Source of the DNA: CAKUFA01 sp963646285
GTDB lineage: Bacteria; Bacillota; Clostridia; Christensenellales; Aristaeellaceae
Length of the DNA: 40,228 nt
Reading direction: 5' to 3'
Assembly (NCBI GenBank): GCA_963646285.1
Contig: CAVIWF010000017.1
Coordinates: 1-40,228, forward strand
Under the pieces are notes generated by a model. The model saw only the letters and a program-made list of their open reading frames with translations, did not search any database and had not been told where the DNA came from. The translations under genes were made by a program, and so were the position numbers. Positions 24,247-33,106 of the stretch are shown piece by piece (positions within the stretch are counted from its first letter, which is position 1; every line of letters starts with the position of its first letter).

Positions 24247-24310
24247 CCCCTTGCGAAATAGGCTAAGATATGGCAAAATAGAAGGGCAATAGATCCGAGG
24301 AGGAAACGAT

Positions 24311-25852
24311 ATGTCGGAGACGCAGAAGATCGTCATTCTGGACTTTGGCGGACAGTATACCCAGCTGATTGCACGGCGGGTACGTGAGTGCAAGGTGTAT
24401 TCCGAGGTGCTTCCCTACCATGCATCGGCGGAGCAGATTCAGGCCATTCATCCTTTGGGCGTGATTCTCAGCGGCGGCCCTGCCAGCGTGTTGGCAGAGG
24501 ATGCACCCAAGTGCGACCCGGCGGTGTACACCTTGGGTGTGCCGGTGCTGGGCATTTGCTACGGTATGCAGCTGACGGCGCACCTGCTGGGCGGCAAAGT
24601 GGAAGCAGCCATGCAGCGGGAATATGGCCGCATCACCGTGACCATGGACGATAAGGCAACCATCCTGAAGGATATGTCGGATACATCCAGCAACTGGATG
24701 AGCCATACCTATCAGGTGAAGGCGTGCCCGGAAGGCTTCCACCCCATTGCCCATACGGAGAACTGCCCCATTGCCGCTATGGCGGATGATGTGCGGCACA
24801 TCTACGGCGTTCAGTTCCACCCCGAAGTGACCCATTCCGATGAGGGTCGAACCATTATCAGCAATTTCCTGCATATCTGCGGCTGCGCAGGGGATTGGAC
24901 CATGGCAGCCTATGCCCAGACAGCCATTGCCCGCATCCGGGAAACCGTAGGCGAAAATGGTACCGTGCTGCTGGCGCTGTCCGGCGGCGTGGATTCTTCT
25001 GTGGCGGCGGCGCTGATTTACAAGGCTATTGGCGATCGGCTGACCTGCGTGTATGTGGATCATGGCTTTATGCGCCAGGGGGAAAGCGAGCAGGTAACGG
25101 AAGTGTTCAGCAAGCTCTTCCCGGTGCGGTTCATTCCCGTGGACGCTTCCAAGGAGTTCTTTGCCGACCTGGAAGGCGTGACCGATCCCGAGCAGAAGCG
25201 GAAAATCATCGGCCGGGACTTTATCCGTGTATTCAAGCGGGAAGCGGAAAAACTGGGCAAGCTGGATTACTTTGCTCAGGGCACCATTTACCCTGATGTG
25301 ATTGAAAGCGGTCAGGCTACCGGCGCTGCCGTGATCAAGAGCCACCACAATGTGGGCGGCCTGCCTAAGGAGCTGGGCTTCACCGAATTGATCGAGCCCC
25401 TGCGGATGCTCTTTAAGGACGAGGTTCGTGCCCTTGGTGAAACCTTGGGTCTGCCCCACGATCTGGTGTGGCGTCAGCCCTTCCCCGGACCCGGCTTGGC
25501 CATTCGTGTTATGGGTGCGGTGGATCCTGAAAAGGTGGCCATTGTCCGTGCATCCGATGCCATCCTGCGGGAAGAAATTAAGCGTGCCGGCTTGGATGGG
25601 GACATTCATCAGTACTTTACCGTGCTCACCGGCGTACGCAGCGTGGGCGTGATGGGTGATGAGCGTACTTATGATTACACGGTTGCCCTCCGTGCTGTAA
25701 CCACCGACGATTTCATGACCGCCGACTGGGCACGCATCCCCTACGACGTGGTGCGGATTATTTCCGCCCGCATTGTGAACGAGGTTAAACATGTTAACCG
25801 GGTGGTGCTGGATGTAACTACCAAGCCCCCGGCCAGCATTGAGTGGGAATGA
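24311..25852 (+). CDS. guaA: GMP synthase, glutamine-hydrolysing
   Basis: This 513-residue enzyme converts XMP to GMP. The class I glutamine amidotransferase domain (about 1-195) has the nucleophile Cys83 in GICYGMQ and the His/Glu pair in HPEVTHSDEG. The ATP pyrophosphatase domain has the P-loop ALSGGVDSS (about 222-230), and the C-terminal dimerisation domain ends in PASIEWE. All catalytic residues are present. ATG 24311 follows GAGGAGGAAA. The final codons contain GAGTGGGAAT, a known integration target of genomic islands at guaA, and here an island begins at this point without breaking the protein. The stop codon and everything downstream are supplied by the island. Confidence 0.96.
   Translation: MSETQKIVILDFGGQYTQLIARRVRECKVYSEVLPYHASAEQIQAIHPLGVILSGGPASVLAEDAPKCDPAVYTLGVPVLGICYGMQLTAHLLGGKVEAAMQREYGRITVTMDDKATILKDMSDTSSNWMSHTYQVKACPEGFHPIAHTENCPIAAMADDVRHIYGVQFHPEVTHSDEGRTIISNFLHICGCAGDWTMAAYAQTAIARIRETVGENGTVLLALSGGVDSSVAAALIYKAIGDRLTCVYVDHGFMRQGESEQVTEVFSKLFPVRFIPVDASKEFFADLEGVTDPEQKRKIIGRDFIRVFKREAEKLGKLDYFAQGTIYPDVIESGQATGAAVIKSHHNVGGLPKELGFTELIEPLRMLFKDEVRALGETLGLPHDLVWRQPFPGPGLAIRVMGAVDPEKVAIVRASDAILREEIKRAGLDGDIHQYFTVLTGVRSVGVMGDERTYDYTVALRAVTTDDFMTADWARIPYDVVRIISARIVNEVKHVNRVVLDVTTKPPASIEWE
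25841..25850 (+). repeat. Left attachment repeat (attL) in the guaA 3' end
   Basis: GAGTGGGAAT, the last codons of guaA, recurs exactly at 38587-38596. The two copies bound a 12.7-kb segment with different composition. Confidence 0.7.
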
Positions 25853-26019
25853 CGAAAAAAGTGGATGTGATGGGCTGCAAAGCCTTGAAAACACGCATTT
25901 TTTCAAAACAGGAATGCCGGATTGATAGCAAAATGATAGCAGCCGCGGCGTTCGTGCTATTCTGATGTGTCGGATGGTGCGAATGGCTTGCAGGTGCTGG
26001 AATATAACTTTATAGGATG

Positions 26020-26069
26020 AAAAAGGCTCTGCTGACTTCCGTGAAGGAAGAACGGCAGAGCCTTTTGCT
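26020..26069 (-). terminator. Terminator at the island left end
   Basis: AAAAGGCTCTGC (26021-26032) pairs with GCAGAGCCTTTT (26055-26066). T tracts exist on both strands (five on minus, four on plus). It would end transcripts of the minus-strand operon or of the short frame at 26071, and read-through from guaA. Confidence 0.7.
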
Positions 26070-26070
26070 A

Positions 26071-26319
26071 TTACTCGGATTGATTTGCGGGGAAATTGGT
26101 GAATATATCGGGGGTGATATGATGCCAGTGAATGGTAGTATCGTACTTGGGATAGTAGTCACGCCAGCGGACGTATTCTTCCGGGGAAAATTCGCCGTTT
26201 TGCATTTTCTCTTTCATCTGCGCCCATATTCGTATAAGCTCATTAGGCAGCTTAACGAAGAACTGAAGGCAAGGGGATGCATTACGATTGCAGGACGAAT
26301 TGATCGGAAATTTTCCCAC
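26071..26319 (-). pseudogene. Possible gene remnant of unknown family
   Basis: An open frame of 82 codons from a GTG ends just before a terminator. The C-terminal half (LIRIWAQMKEKMQNGEF, then EEYVRWRDYYPKYD) looks like genuine protein sequence. The N-terminal part (NSSCNRNASPCLQFF) does not, and no ribosome site precedes the GTG. The frame remains open some 24 codons farther upstream to a stop. It may be the C-terminal remnant of a broken gene. I do not recognise the family. Confidence 0.35.
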
Positions 26320-26472
26320 GAAAAGCTCTATGGAATGCGCAATGGGGACGCAAGGGAGAAAAAGGAGTCTTTTTCATTGCCCTCTTGACGGGTGGCGGTT
26401 CATGTCGACCATTTCCGGATAAAGTCGACTTGCACTCATGCTAACAAATGCAGTTCGTGACGATAAATTCGA

Positions 26473-28524
26473 TTATCGAATGTTCGTATGCGAATCGTCA
26501 ATCGGCTCCTTGGGCATATCGTTTATATCATTATCATCCTTAGGATTGTCCTTTCCTGAATCGTCATCGGACTTTCCTAACGCTTCGAGGGTAGAGAAAT
26601 CCCGCTTCCTCTCTTTGTCTTCATTCGTTTTTTTCTCCGAACCTTCCTTGGAACCCTCTTCGTTTCCCCCTAACGCTTCAACATTGCTAAAGTCTTGTTT
26701 CTTCTCTTTGTCTTCATTCGTTTTTTTCTCCAAACCCTCCTTGTAACCCTCTTCGTCTTCCCCTAACGCTTTGGGGTCAGTGAACTTCTGCTCTTCTTCT
26801 TTGCTTTCATTCTGCTTTTCGCCCAAGATATCATCGTGTTCCTCATGCATCTGCTCATAGCGCTGCTTAAGCATTGCGTCCGCATCCTTTTCCCAATCAG
26901 CAGGTTCAGGCTTGTCGCCGTCCTTGACAGGATGGTCATAGGCATCATGCAAACGCTGCCACTCCGGATCTTTTTCATAGGTTCCCCTGTCAATTTCGCT
27001 GTAATTATGCTCCTCCATGTAATCCATCAGGTCATTATAGCGATCTTGCTTTTCCTGCTGGGTAATCTCATATTGTTCCGGATCACCAATTTCGTTGATC
27101 TTTACCGGAATATCAATGCCAAGCTCTTGAGCTGCTGCAATTCGATGTCTGCCATAGTCGGTGAATTGATAGCTGCCGTCAGCATGATGATCCACAGTGA
27201 CCATGTTTTCCGGAAGAAAATACTGCTCAGCACATGCACCAACCTTCTCATCCTGAACCAAGTCTTCCAGCGATTCTCCGTTCTGAAGGCGCTCGTAGAC
27301 TTCCGGAATGTGGCTGGCCATTTCCAGATATTCTTCCTTGCTGCGTGCCTTGTATTCCCAGAAACCTTCTTGCTGATCAGGCCCCCACTGATTCAGTTGT
27401 ATTTTATCCGACTGCATCATACCGACCCGGTCAGCGCCATCCAATACTGCCTCCCTGCTGATTTCTCTGGGGAGCGGCACGAACTCCGCTGGCTCGCGCT
27501 TTTCCAAATTGTTGACAGAATTAGCGGATTCATCAAAAACGGATGATTCAGTTTTTTCTTCGCGCGTCTCATTGGGAAAACCTGCGCCATTGCTATCGAC
27601 CTTTTCGTCAAGCGGGGGGACATCATCTGAAGGCCGTTCATTCATATTATCGCCCTCTTCAGCTGCTAAAGGCGGATTGTCCAAATGATCGTTTTCGTCT
27701 TTGGGTTCAATAGGCTCTTTTACTTCTCTGAGCTTGTCTTCATTCAGAAGCTCTTGTTTTCCTGCCGCTTCTGAATTGTCACCATTATCAGGTTGATCGG
27801 GAATCCATACTCCATCATCGGTATAATGCCCATGCTCACGGGTGGCATCTTCCAATTCTTCCGGTGTCATTCTGTTATAATCTTCAGCTTCCGACATCTG
27901 ATCTTCATCATAATCACGAAGAGCTTCATCCACAATCCGTTGAGTTTCTTTTACCTCGCCAACGCCACCGAGATGGTAAAAGTCTGCATTAATTGCTTTA
28001 GGGATCATCTGCATGGTCTCCATGTCATTGCATTCATGCCATGTCAAACCATGATCTTGGCGGTACTGAGCCACATCTTCCGCAGTCCATTCCTTGCCAT
28101 CACGACCGTCCGCAGTCCACTGTTCCGCAGTGAGCGCATCCGCCTGCTCGAAGTTACCTGGCTTATCATATTTCATATGCAGATCAGCCATTGAGCTTTT
28201 GTCCACATGATGAGATTCTGATACCGTTTCGCTGTCTTCAAAATGAGCGTATATAGTGTTCTTTCCATCGCGTCCTGCCGTTAAGCCCTGACTGTGACGA
28301 GCATCCGTCATGTACCCAAGTTTAACGGTGGATTCGGAGAAAGGAGAGAAATCAGGAACTCCGTCATGGTATTGCACACCAGAAATACCGCGCTCTTCCA
28401 TGATCTGGCGGGCAGCGTCACTCTGGGGAGCGCAAACAGACTCACCGCGTTCACCAGCCCAGCGATCGGATTTCAATGAGGGAGTCTGGCGTATACGGTC
28501 AGCATAGGAACTCTGGTAACCCAT
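26473..28524 (-). CDS. HNH-nuclease / ParB-like domain protein, putative effector
   Basis: This 683-residue soluble acidic protein has an HNH/Endo VII-type nuclease region at about residues 1-195: WAGERGES near 22, GVQYHDGVPDFSPFS near 49, and TWHECND (His163, Glu164) followed by TMQMIP, Asn179 and His184 before GG. A domain of this style occurs in toxins and mobile-element proteins. An acidic linker (about 196-345) follows, then a ParB/Srx-like domain (about 350-485) with GRHRIAAAQELGIDIPVKI. The C-terminal tail has 31-residue imperfect repeats (EKKTNEDKE, then DFSxxEALG). ATG 28524 lies six bases after AAAGGAGGA; the frame extends upstream to 28608. Last gene of the island operon. The likely role is DNA or RNA cleavage; target and control are unknown. 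Confidence 0.75.
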   Translation of the reverse strand: MGYQSSYADRIRQTPSLKSDRWAGERGESVCAPQSDAARQIMEERGISGVQYHDGVPDFSPFSESTVKLGYMTDARHSQGLTAGRDGKNTIYAHFEDSETVSESHHVDKSSMADLHMKYDKPGNFEQADALTAEQWTADGRDGKEWTAEDVAQYRQDHGLTWHECNDMETMQMIPKAINADFYHLGGVGEVKETQRIVDEALRDYDEDQMSEAEDYNRMTPEELEDATREHGHYTDDGVWIPDQPDNGDNSEAAGKQELLNEDKLREVKEPIEPKDENDHLDNPPLAAEEGDNMNERPSDDVPPLDEKVDSNGAGFPNETREEKTESSVFDESANSVNNLEKREPAEFVPLPREISREAVLDGADRVGMMQSDKIQLNQWGPDQQEGFWEYKARSKEEYLEMASHIPEVYERLQNGESLEDLVQDEKVGACAEQYFLPENMVTVDHHADGSYQFTDYGRHRIAAAQELGIDIPVKINEIGDPEQYEITQQEKQDRYNDLMDYMEEHNYSEIDRGTYEKDPEWQRLHDAYDHPVKDGDKPEPADWEKDADAMLKQRYEQMHEEHDDILGEKQNESKEEEQKFTDPKALGEDEEGYKEGLEKKTNEDKEKKQDFSNVEALGGNEEGSKEGSEKKTNEDKERKRDFSTLEALGKSDDDSGKDNPKDDNDINDMPKEPIDDSHTNIR
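26578..26790 (-). repeat. 93-bp coding repeats in the effector C terminus
   Basis: Units start at 26578, 26671 and 26764 on the plus strand (93-bp period, the last one partial). They encode the 31-residue charged repeats; the first two units are the most alike. Confidence 0.8.
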
Positions 28525-28614
28525 CGTCATTCCTCCTTTAAGAAATATTGCTGCAGCTTTGTGGAAAACTACAAAACTGCAGCAGTGCAGCGAGCGCACA
28601 GCTCGCAAATCATA

Positions 28615-29838
28615 TTAATCGTCCACAGCGTCTCCGCCTGACAATGCAAAGGTAATACGTAAGACCAGCTTGACAAGAACCCACACAAACGCAAAGACAA
28701 CAGCCACCCAATGTGCTATCTTGTATCGGAGCGGCAGTTCTCCAGTGCATTCCTCTTTGTATTTTGTCCATTTGGGAACGCAGCTGAAAACAATGATATA
28801 GATTGCAACGGCAAAACACAGCACTGCAACGGGAATAGTTTGACGCGCTGAGCAGGATGAGACACCAAAACCAACTGCCATCACAGCACCAACGATATTG
28901 CTATAGTCAAACTTGATACCGCCAGCAAGTTTCTTGTCAGATTCATAGGATCGCTTTAATCCCGCATTGGGATAGATGGACAGGGACAACTCAATATACT
29001 TCTTGTAATTGTTCCAGTCTTCCTTACTATTCCAATATGCGGATGCACCGTGACTCTGCAAGTATCCCTCAGCCACGTTGATGTAGGCCTGACCGACTTG
29101 CTTGGTGAACGCCTTGTCGTTGCCAACCGTCTTCTTGTACTCGGCAGTTTTTGCCTCTGCCAGAGCCAAATTACCCACAGCAATGTAGTAGCTGACATCC
29201 ATTGCAGCCACTTTGCCCGGTATGTTCTCCAGATGCTCCAGCAGCCAGTCGATATGCGGGCGAGCTTGGCGGGTCTTCGATTTGAAAAGATTCAGATAAA
29301 GATACGCTGCCCAGTAGTGTGCATCTTCATCCTCCGGGAAAGCAGCGAGCATATCAGAGATGGTGCTTTCTGCTTGAGAGCCCTTGTCTACATCGACGTA
29401 AGCAAAGGCAAGCCACATGTACACAGCAACATTGGGCGCGCCTGCTTCGATGACAGAAGGTGCATTTTTACGGATGAACGCAAGATTCTGCTTGACAAAC
29501 GCTTCATGCAGCAAGTCCATTGCTTCATCCATATCTTCCACGTCAAGCTTTACACGGGAAGTCGCTGCCGCTGGGTCAGCCTTCGCAGTGCTGAATGCAT
29601 CCGGATTCTTGTCCAGTTCCTTGTCGTATGCCTTGCGCTTCTTGGGATCGCCAAGAACATCAATGGCATCAAGCACGAGGTTCAGCTGCTTTTGCGCATT
29701 GCTCTCCGTTTCAGGATCAGGCGCCATGTTCACTTTCTTCTGAAGCGCGCTGCGTTTCTTTTTCAGCTCGCCCAGCAAGTCTGCATCGCTTAAGCCTCTG
29801 TCCAGATTAAGCTCCACATAGTAGTTGATTTTGGCCAT
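28615..29838 (-). CDS. Membrane J-like (DnaJ-domain) protein lacking HPD
   Basis: This 407-residue protein has a J-like domain at residues 3-75: INYYVELNLDRGLSDADLL, then LNLVLDAIDVLGDPKKRKAYDKEL. When aligned with DnaJ, the catalytic His-Pro-Asp loop reads Ala39-Pro40-Asp41. The middle (about 100-300) is helical, with repeat-like segments suggesting TPR/Sel1-type helices. The last about 100 residues carry three hydrophobic helices, so the J-like domain probably sits at the cytoplasmic face of the membrane. ATG 29838 is nine bases after AAAGG; ATG 29847 abuts it. It follows the hsp70 gene. With His replaced it may dock Hsp70 without stimulating its ATPase in the usual way. Confidence 0.82.
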   Translation of the reverse strand: MAKINYYVELNLDRGLSDADLLGELKKKRSALQKKVNMAPDPETESNAQKQLNLVLDAIDVLGDPKKRKAYDKELDKNPDAFSTAKADPAAATSRVKLDVEDMDEAMDLLHEAFVKQNLAFIRKNAPSVIEAGAPNVAVYMWLAFAYVDVDKGSQAESTISDMLAAFPEDEDAHYWAAYLYLNLFKSKTRQARPHIDWLLEHLENIPGKVAAMDVSYYIAVGNLALAEAKTAEYKKTVGNDKAFTKQVGQAYINVAEGYLQSHGASAYWNSKEDWNNYKKYIELSLSIYPNAGLKRSYESDKKLAGGIKFDYSNIVGAVMAVGFGVSSCSARQTIPVAVLCFAVAIYIIVFSCVPKWTKYKEECTGELPLRYKIAHWVAVVFAFVWVLVKLVLRITFALSGGDAVDD

Positions 29839-29920
29839 GATAGTCATCCTTTCAGTATAGTATATGCAAATGATGCAAATTGCCCCGTTCTAGAGCATGG
29901 ATTGCATCTTCGCTGCAGAA

Positions 29921-31459
29921 TCAGTTGATGTGCTGCTCGTTCATACGTTCAGCACTCTGCTGAAGTTTTTCCGGGCTCATGGTTTCCTTGGCATTCAAAC
30001 GAAACTGCCTGAGAACCACTTTGTCCAGCAAGTCGAGTGCGCGCACGCTGATGATGCCATTTTCATCCGCCGACATCTCAATTGCAATGGGCGATCCCTT
30101 GGGATGCGGACGCAATGCAACTTCCTCTTGCCCAATAATGCGGACATAATCGATATCATCCTCGTCGCCTTCTGTCACCTGCAGCGCAGCAATTTCCTGA
30201 TTATCCACCATGCTGCTGAAGACATGACCATCTGCAACGGGCAGCGGCGTGTTGCGAGGAACGATTACCTTATTTGTCAAGCGTCCCACATCGCTATCCC
30301 AACTGATAATCCCCAGTCCATGAGCCAGCACATCATGAATCGGCGGCTTAACAAGCACTGACGGGCTGCTGGCATTCGTTTCTGCAGGAACGAACGAGGG
30401 ATTCTGCTTCTTCGCACCGTAATAAGCTGCGCCAATGGAGACAACTTCATCCGGATTCAACTCTGCGGAAGGGGTGATGTGCAATTTCCGAAAGATAAAA
30501 TCGCGGATAGCAGGGATTCGGGAAGAACCACCCACCAGAAGCACCTTATCAAGGTCAGAGGGACTGAGCTCGCTGTCAGAAAGAACGGTGTCAATTGGAT
30601 CCTCCGTCATTTCCACATATCGGCGAGTCAGTTCTTCAAACTTCTCCTTTGTAACGATGACATTCACTTGCTTCTGCTGAATGGTCATCGCAATAGTGGT
30701 TTCGGAAGCGCTGCTCAGTGCAATTTTTGCCTGCTCGCATTTAGCGCGCAGGGTTTGCATGGCATTGTCATCTTCCAAAATATCAATGCCGGTGTCTTCC
30801 AGAATCTTTGCGCTGGCGTATTTAATCAGGGCATTGTCGAAGTCTAAGCCGCCAAGGCGCTTGACACCATCGGATGCCAGCACTTGGATTTCACCGCCGG
30901 GGATAATCCGCAGGATGGTAACGTCGAACGTGCCGCCGCCGATATCGTACACCATAACAGTTTGCGCTTGGTCTTCTTTTCCCCGTGTGTACGCAAATGC
31001 AGCCGCGGTCGGCTCGTTAATGATGGCAATCACGTTCAAACCGGCGATGATACCCGCATTAACGGTCGCTTGCCGCTGTGCAGAGTCAAAATATGCCGGA
31101 ACGGTAATCACTGCATCCGTGACAGGAGAACCGATGGCTGCCTCGCAGTCAGCCTTTACACGCTTAAGAATCATGGCCGAAATTTCTTCTGCCGTGTACT
31201 CGCTGTCGTCTGGAGCATAGTAGCGGAACTTGCCGTTCCCCATCTGCCGTTTGACAAACTGAACTACGGTGTCGCTCTGCGCCTCGGCACTGGCTTTCGC
31301 AGCTTTTCCAACGATGATTTCGCCATTTTCAAACTGCACTACCGATGGCGTAATGCTTCCACCTTCCCGGCTGGGGGCAACATGCACTTCACCGTGCTCA
31401 TCAACCCACGAGCCCACAGAAAAGGTCGTTCCAAGGTCAATTCCGATGACAACTCCCAT
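29921..31459 (-). CDS. Short Hsp70 (DnaK-like) chaperone
   Basis: This 512-residue Hsp70 has a complete ATPase domain (about 1-365): IGIDLGTTFSVGSW, VPAYFDSAQRQATVNAG, INEPTAAAFAY, YDIGGGTFDVT and LLVGGSSRIPAIRD. A beta-type substrate-binding domain follows (about 385-500), but the helical lid present in the usual 600-640-residue DnaK is absent, and the linker lacks the typical DVLLLD. ATG 31459 is seven bases from GGAGG. It lies between an Ig-like membrane protein and a J-like protein in one operon, so it is a dedicated system component, not the housekeeping chaperone. Confidence 0.9.
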   Translation of the reverse strand: MGVVIGIDLGTTFSVGSWVDEHGEVHVAPSREGGSITPSVVQFENGEIIVGKAAKASAEAQSDTVVQFVKRQMGNGKFRYYAPDDSEYTAEEISAMILKRVKADCEAAIGSPVTDAVITVPAYFDSAQRQATVNAGIIAGLNVIAIINEPTAAAFAYTRGKEDQAQTVMVYDIGGGTFDVTILRIIPGGEIQVLASDGVKRLGGLDFDNALIKYASAKILEDTGIDILEDDNAMQTLRAKCEQAKIALSSASETTIAMTIQQKQVNVIVTKEKFEELTRRYVEMTEDPIDTVLSDSELSPSDLDKVLLVGGSSRIPAIRDFIFRKLHITPSAELNPDEVVSIGAAYYGAKKQNPSFVPAETNASSPSVLVKPPIHDVLAHGLGIISWDSDVGRLTNKVIVPRNTPLPVADGHVFSSMVDNQEIAALQVTEGDEDDIDYVRIIGQEEVALRPHPKGSPIAIEMSADENGIISVRALDLLDKVVLRQFRLNAKETMSPEKLQQSAERMNEQHIN

Positions 31460-31509
31460 GATTTGCTCCTCCCTTGCGTTGTAGAATGTACATATCTAAC
31501 AAATTCCTT

Positions 31510-33105
31510 TTACAGAAATCTGCTTAGAACAAAGCCAATTGCGGCAACGGCCACTCCTATGCCAATCCAAATCCACTTGTTGGACTTTTTGTGTACCTCA
31601 ATGGAAGCAACTGCTTTGACAGGCGAACGGTTGCTGGTGACAACCAGCTCACAGTGTCCGGGTGCTCTTGCAAAAAACTTTTTGCTTCCTGCATCATATG
31701 TACCCACCGACGGATTGGACACAGTAACTTTTAATGCATCCAATGAGGCAGCCTCTGGAATGCGCAGAATTTTGACAGGTATCAAGTCGCCGACTTTCAC
31801 CTTTTTCTGCTCCAAAGTGATTTGCAAATTTTCCAGCTTTGGATAGACCGTTACCGTGCAAAGATTGCTCTTGACTCGATCAGTAGCAAAGAACAATTTT
31901 GCCGTTCCTGCGCCAACCGCCTGGAATGTATCGTGACCAGTCACTTGCACACAAGTGGACGATGGTGACTTCAGCCTGATTTTCCCAGCATCAGCAGCGT
32001 CGCTCGGAGAAACCGTACAGCTCAACCGCACACCATCTCCAACACATAGCGCTATTTCCTGACGATCCATGCTGATTGACTGCGCCCAGTTCACTCGATA
32101 TGCTGTGATGGATTTGCTGCAAAGCGGAGATGTTTTTCCTTCTTCGTACAGAGTAACAACAGCGTCTCCCGTTCCCACTGCCTTTAGTTCCCAGCCTTGA
32201 GGTGTGCGCACTGGACTCAGCACTTCTTCATTGCTGACTTCAACCATAATCTCTGGTTTTTTCAGCGTGGCTGGAATTGCACGAAGGCGAATTGGCGCTG
32301 CCGTTCCCAGTTCAATGCTGGACGGTAATTCAGCCAGCGTCACCGCTTCCGTCTTGTCAAGAACGAACACGTCGTCAAAGGAAGCATCCGCACTACTGAC
32401 TGTTACAAGCTGAAGTGCCATTCTTAGAATTGCGGGATAGCAATCAAATTCCAGCGCAGTATCAATATCCTTTTCCATGCCATCAGAAGAAAACGGGAGA
32501 ACGAGCGCTTGACCTGCGACACAGGGAGCATCCGCACCTTCATATAGAATAACGTTGACTGCCTTGCCAGCCTCTTCAACAGCAGATTGTCGCACTTGCC
32601 TGCTGAACACAGCAAGAGCCAATGCGTTTTGTGTCAATTTTGCTTCGGATGCCGGATGTTTTTTCAGCCGAATCTTCAGGAAAGACAAGTGCGGAAGAAG
32701 CGATTGCACAATTGGTCTAATATCGTCTTCCGGATAATCCGTATAGATGTGCATTGTTTCAGCTGCACGCTGCACATCCAGTCCATTGATGGCAAGACGG
32801 TTCAGCTTCTTCAAGCGAAGCAGCGTACTATCTGCATTGGCAGGTGCAGCATAGTTGATTTGCTGGCAAGCCGGACAGTCCGCCATACGCTGCAGCAGCA
32901 GATTGTACTCGCAGCGTCTCCCTGTATAGGTCAGAGCAAAGTTGTCATTTACTTCATTCTCAATTCGCGGCAGTAAATCAAACCACCAGCGGTGAAACGA
33001 CTGTGTTTGAATCACAGATATAGAGGAAGTAATGCCTATAGGGGTGTTACCAACAAAGATGGACATACTGGTCAGGTAGGGCTGATAATTGATTCTAACA
33101 TCCAT
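31510..33105 (-). CDS. Tail-anchored protein with bacterial Ig-like domains
   Basis: This 531-residue protein has no signal peptide. A novel N-terminal region (about 1-260) includes CPACQQINY. At about 275-500 there are two or three beta-rich segments of the BIG2 type (for example SISMDRQEIALCVGDGVRL and LQITLEQKKVKVGDLIPVK, with FQAVGAGTAKLF and FFARAPGHCELVV endings). One hydrophobic helix at the extreme C terminus (WIWIGIGVAVAAIGFVLSRF) would anchor it with the bulk in the cytoplasm. ATG 33105 lies one base after the HerA-like gene stop, with AGGAG inside that gene. No specific function is known; probably a scaffold linking ATPase and chaperones to the membrane. Confidence 0.8.
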   Translation of the reverse strand: MDVRINYQPYLTSMSIFVGNTPIGITSSISVIQTQSFHRWWFDLLPRIENEVNDNFALTYTGRRCEYNLLLQRMADCPACQQINYAAPANADSTLLRLKKLNRLAINGLDVQRAAETMHIYTDYPEDDIRPIVQSLLPHLSFLKIRLKKHPASEAKLTQNALALAVFSRQVRQSAVEEAGKAVNVILYEGADAPCVAGQALVLPFSSDGMEKDIDTALEFDCYPAILRMALQLVTVSSADASFDDVFVLDKTEAVTLAELPSSIELGTAAPIRLRAIPATLKKPEIMVEVSNEEVLSPVRTPQGWELKAVGTGDAVVTLYEEGKTSPLCSKSITAYRVNWAQSISMDRQEIALCVGDGVRLSCTVSPSDAADAGKIRLKSPSSTCVQVTGHDTFQAVGAGTAKLFFATDRVKSNLCTVTVYPKLENLQITLEQKKVKVGDLIPVKILRIPEAASLDALKVTVSNPSVGTYDAGSKKFFARAPGHCELVVTSNRSPVKAVASIEVHKKSNKWIWIGIGVAVAAIGFVLSRFL

Positions 33106-33106
33106 A

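Larger units (their letters stand above)
25853..26472. other. Left end of the island, mostly without intact genes
   Basis: The stretch holds an AT-rich potential hairpin after guaA (TTGAAAA/TTTTCAA), a repeated GATAGC near 25925-25939, a bidirectional-looking terminator at 26020-26069, and one minus-strand open frame at 26071-26319. GTCGAC occurs twice near 26404-26428. No integrase or excisionase gene is present, although the position next to attL is where one would be expected. Confidence 0.5.

Noticed and set aside
24247..24310. Purine riboswitch before guaA
   Set aside because: Only about 60 bases, without the three-stem purine aptamer pattern.
25853..26472. Integrase gene next to attL
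   Set aside because: Neither strand shows tyrosine recombinase (R...HxxR...Y) or serine recombinase sequence; only an 82-codon remnant is open.
26578..26790. CRISPR array in the island
   Set aside because: The 93-bp units are contiguous, in frame and encode a charged repeat; there are no unique spacers or cas genes.
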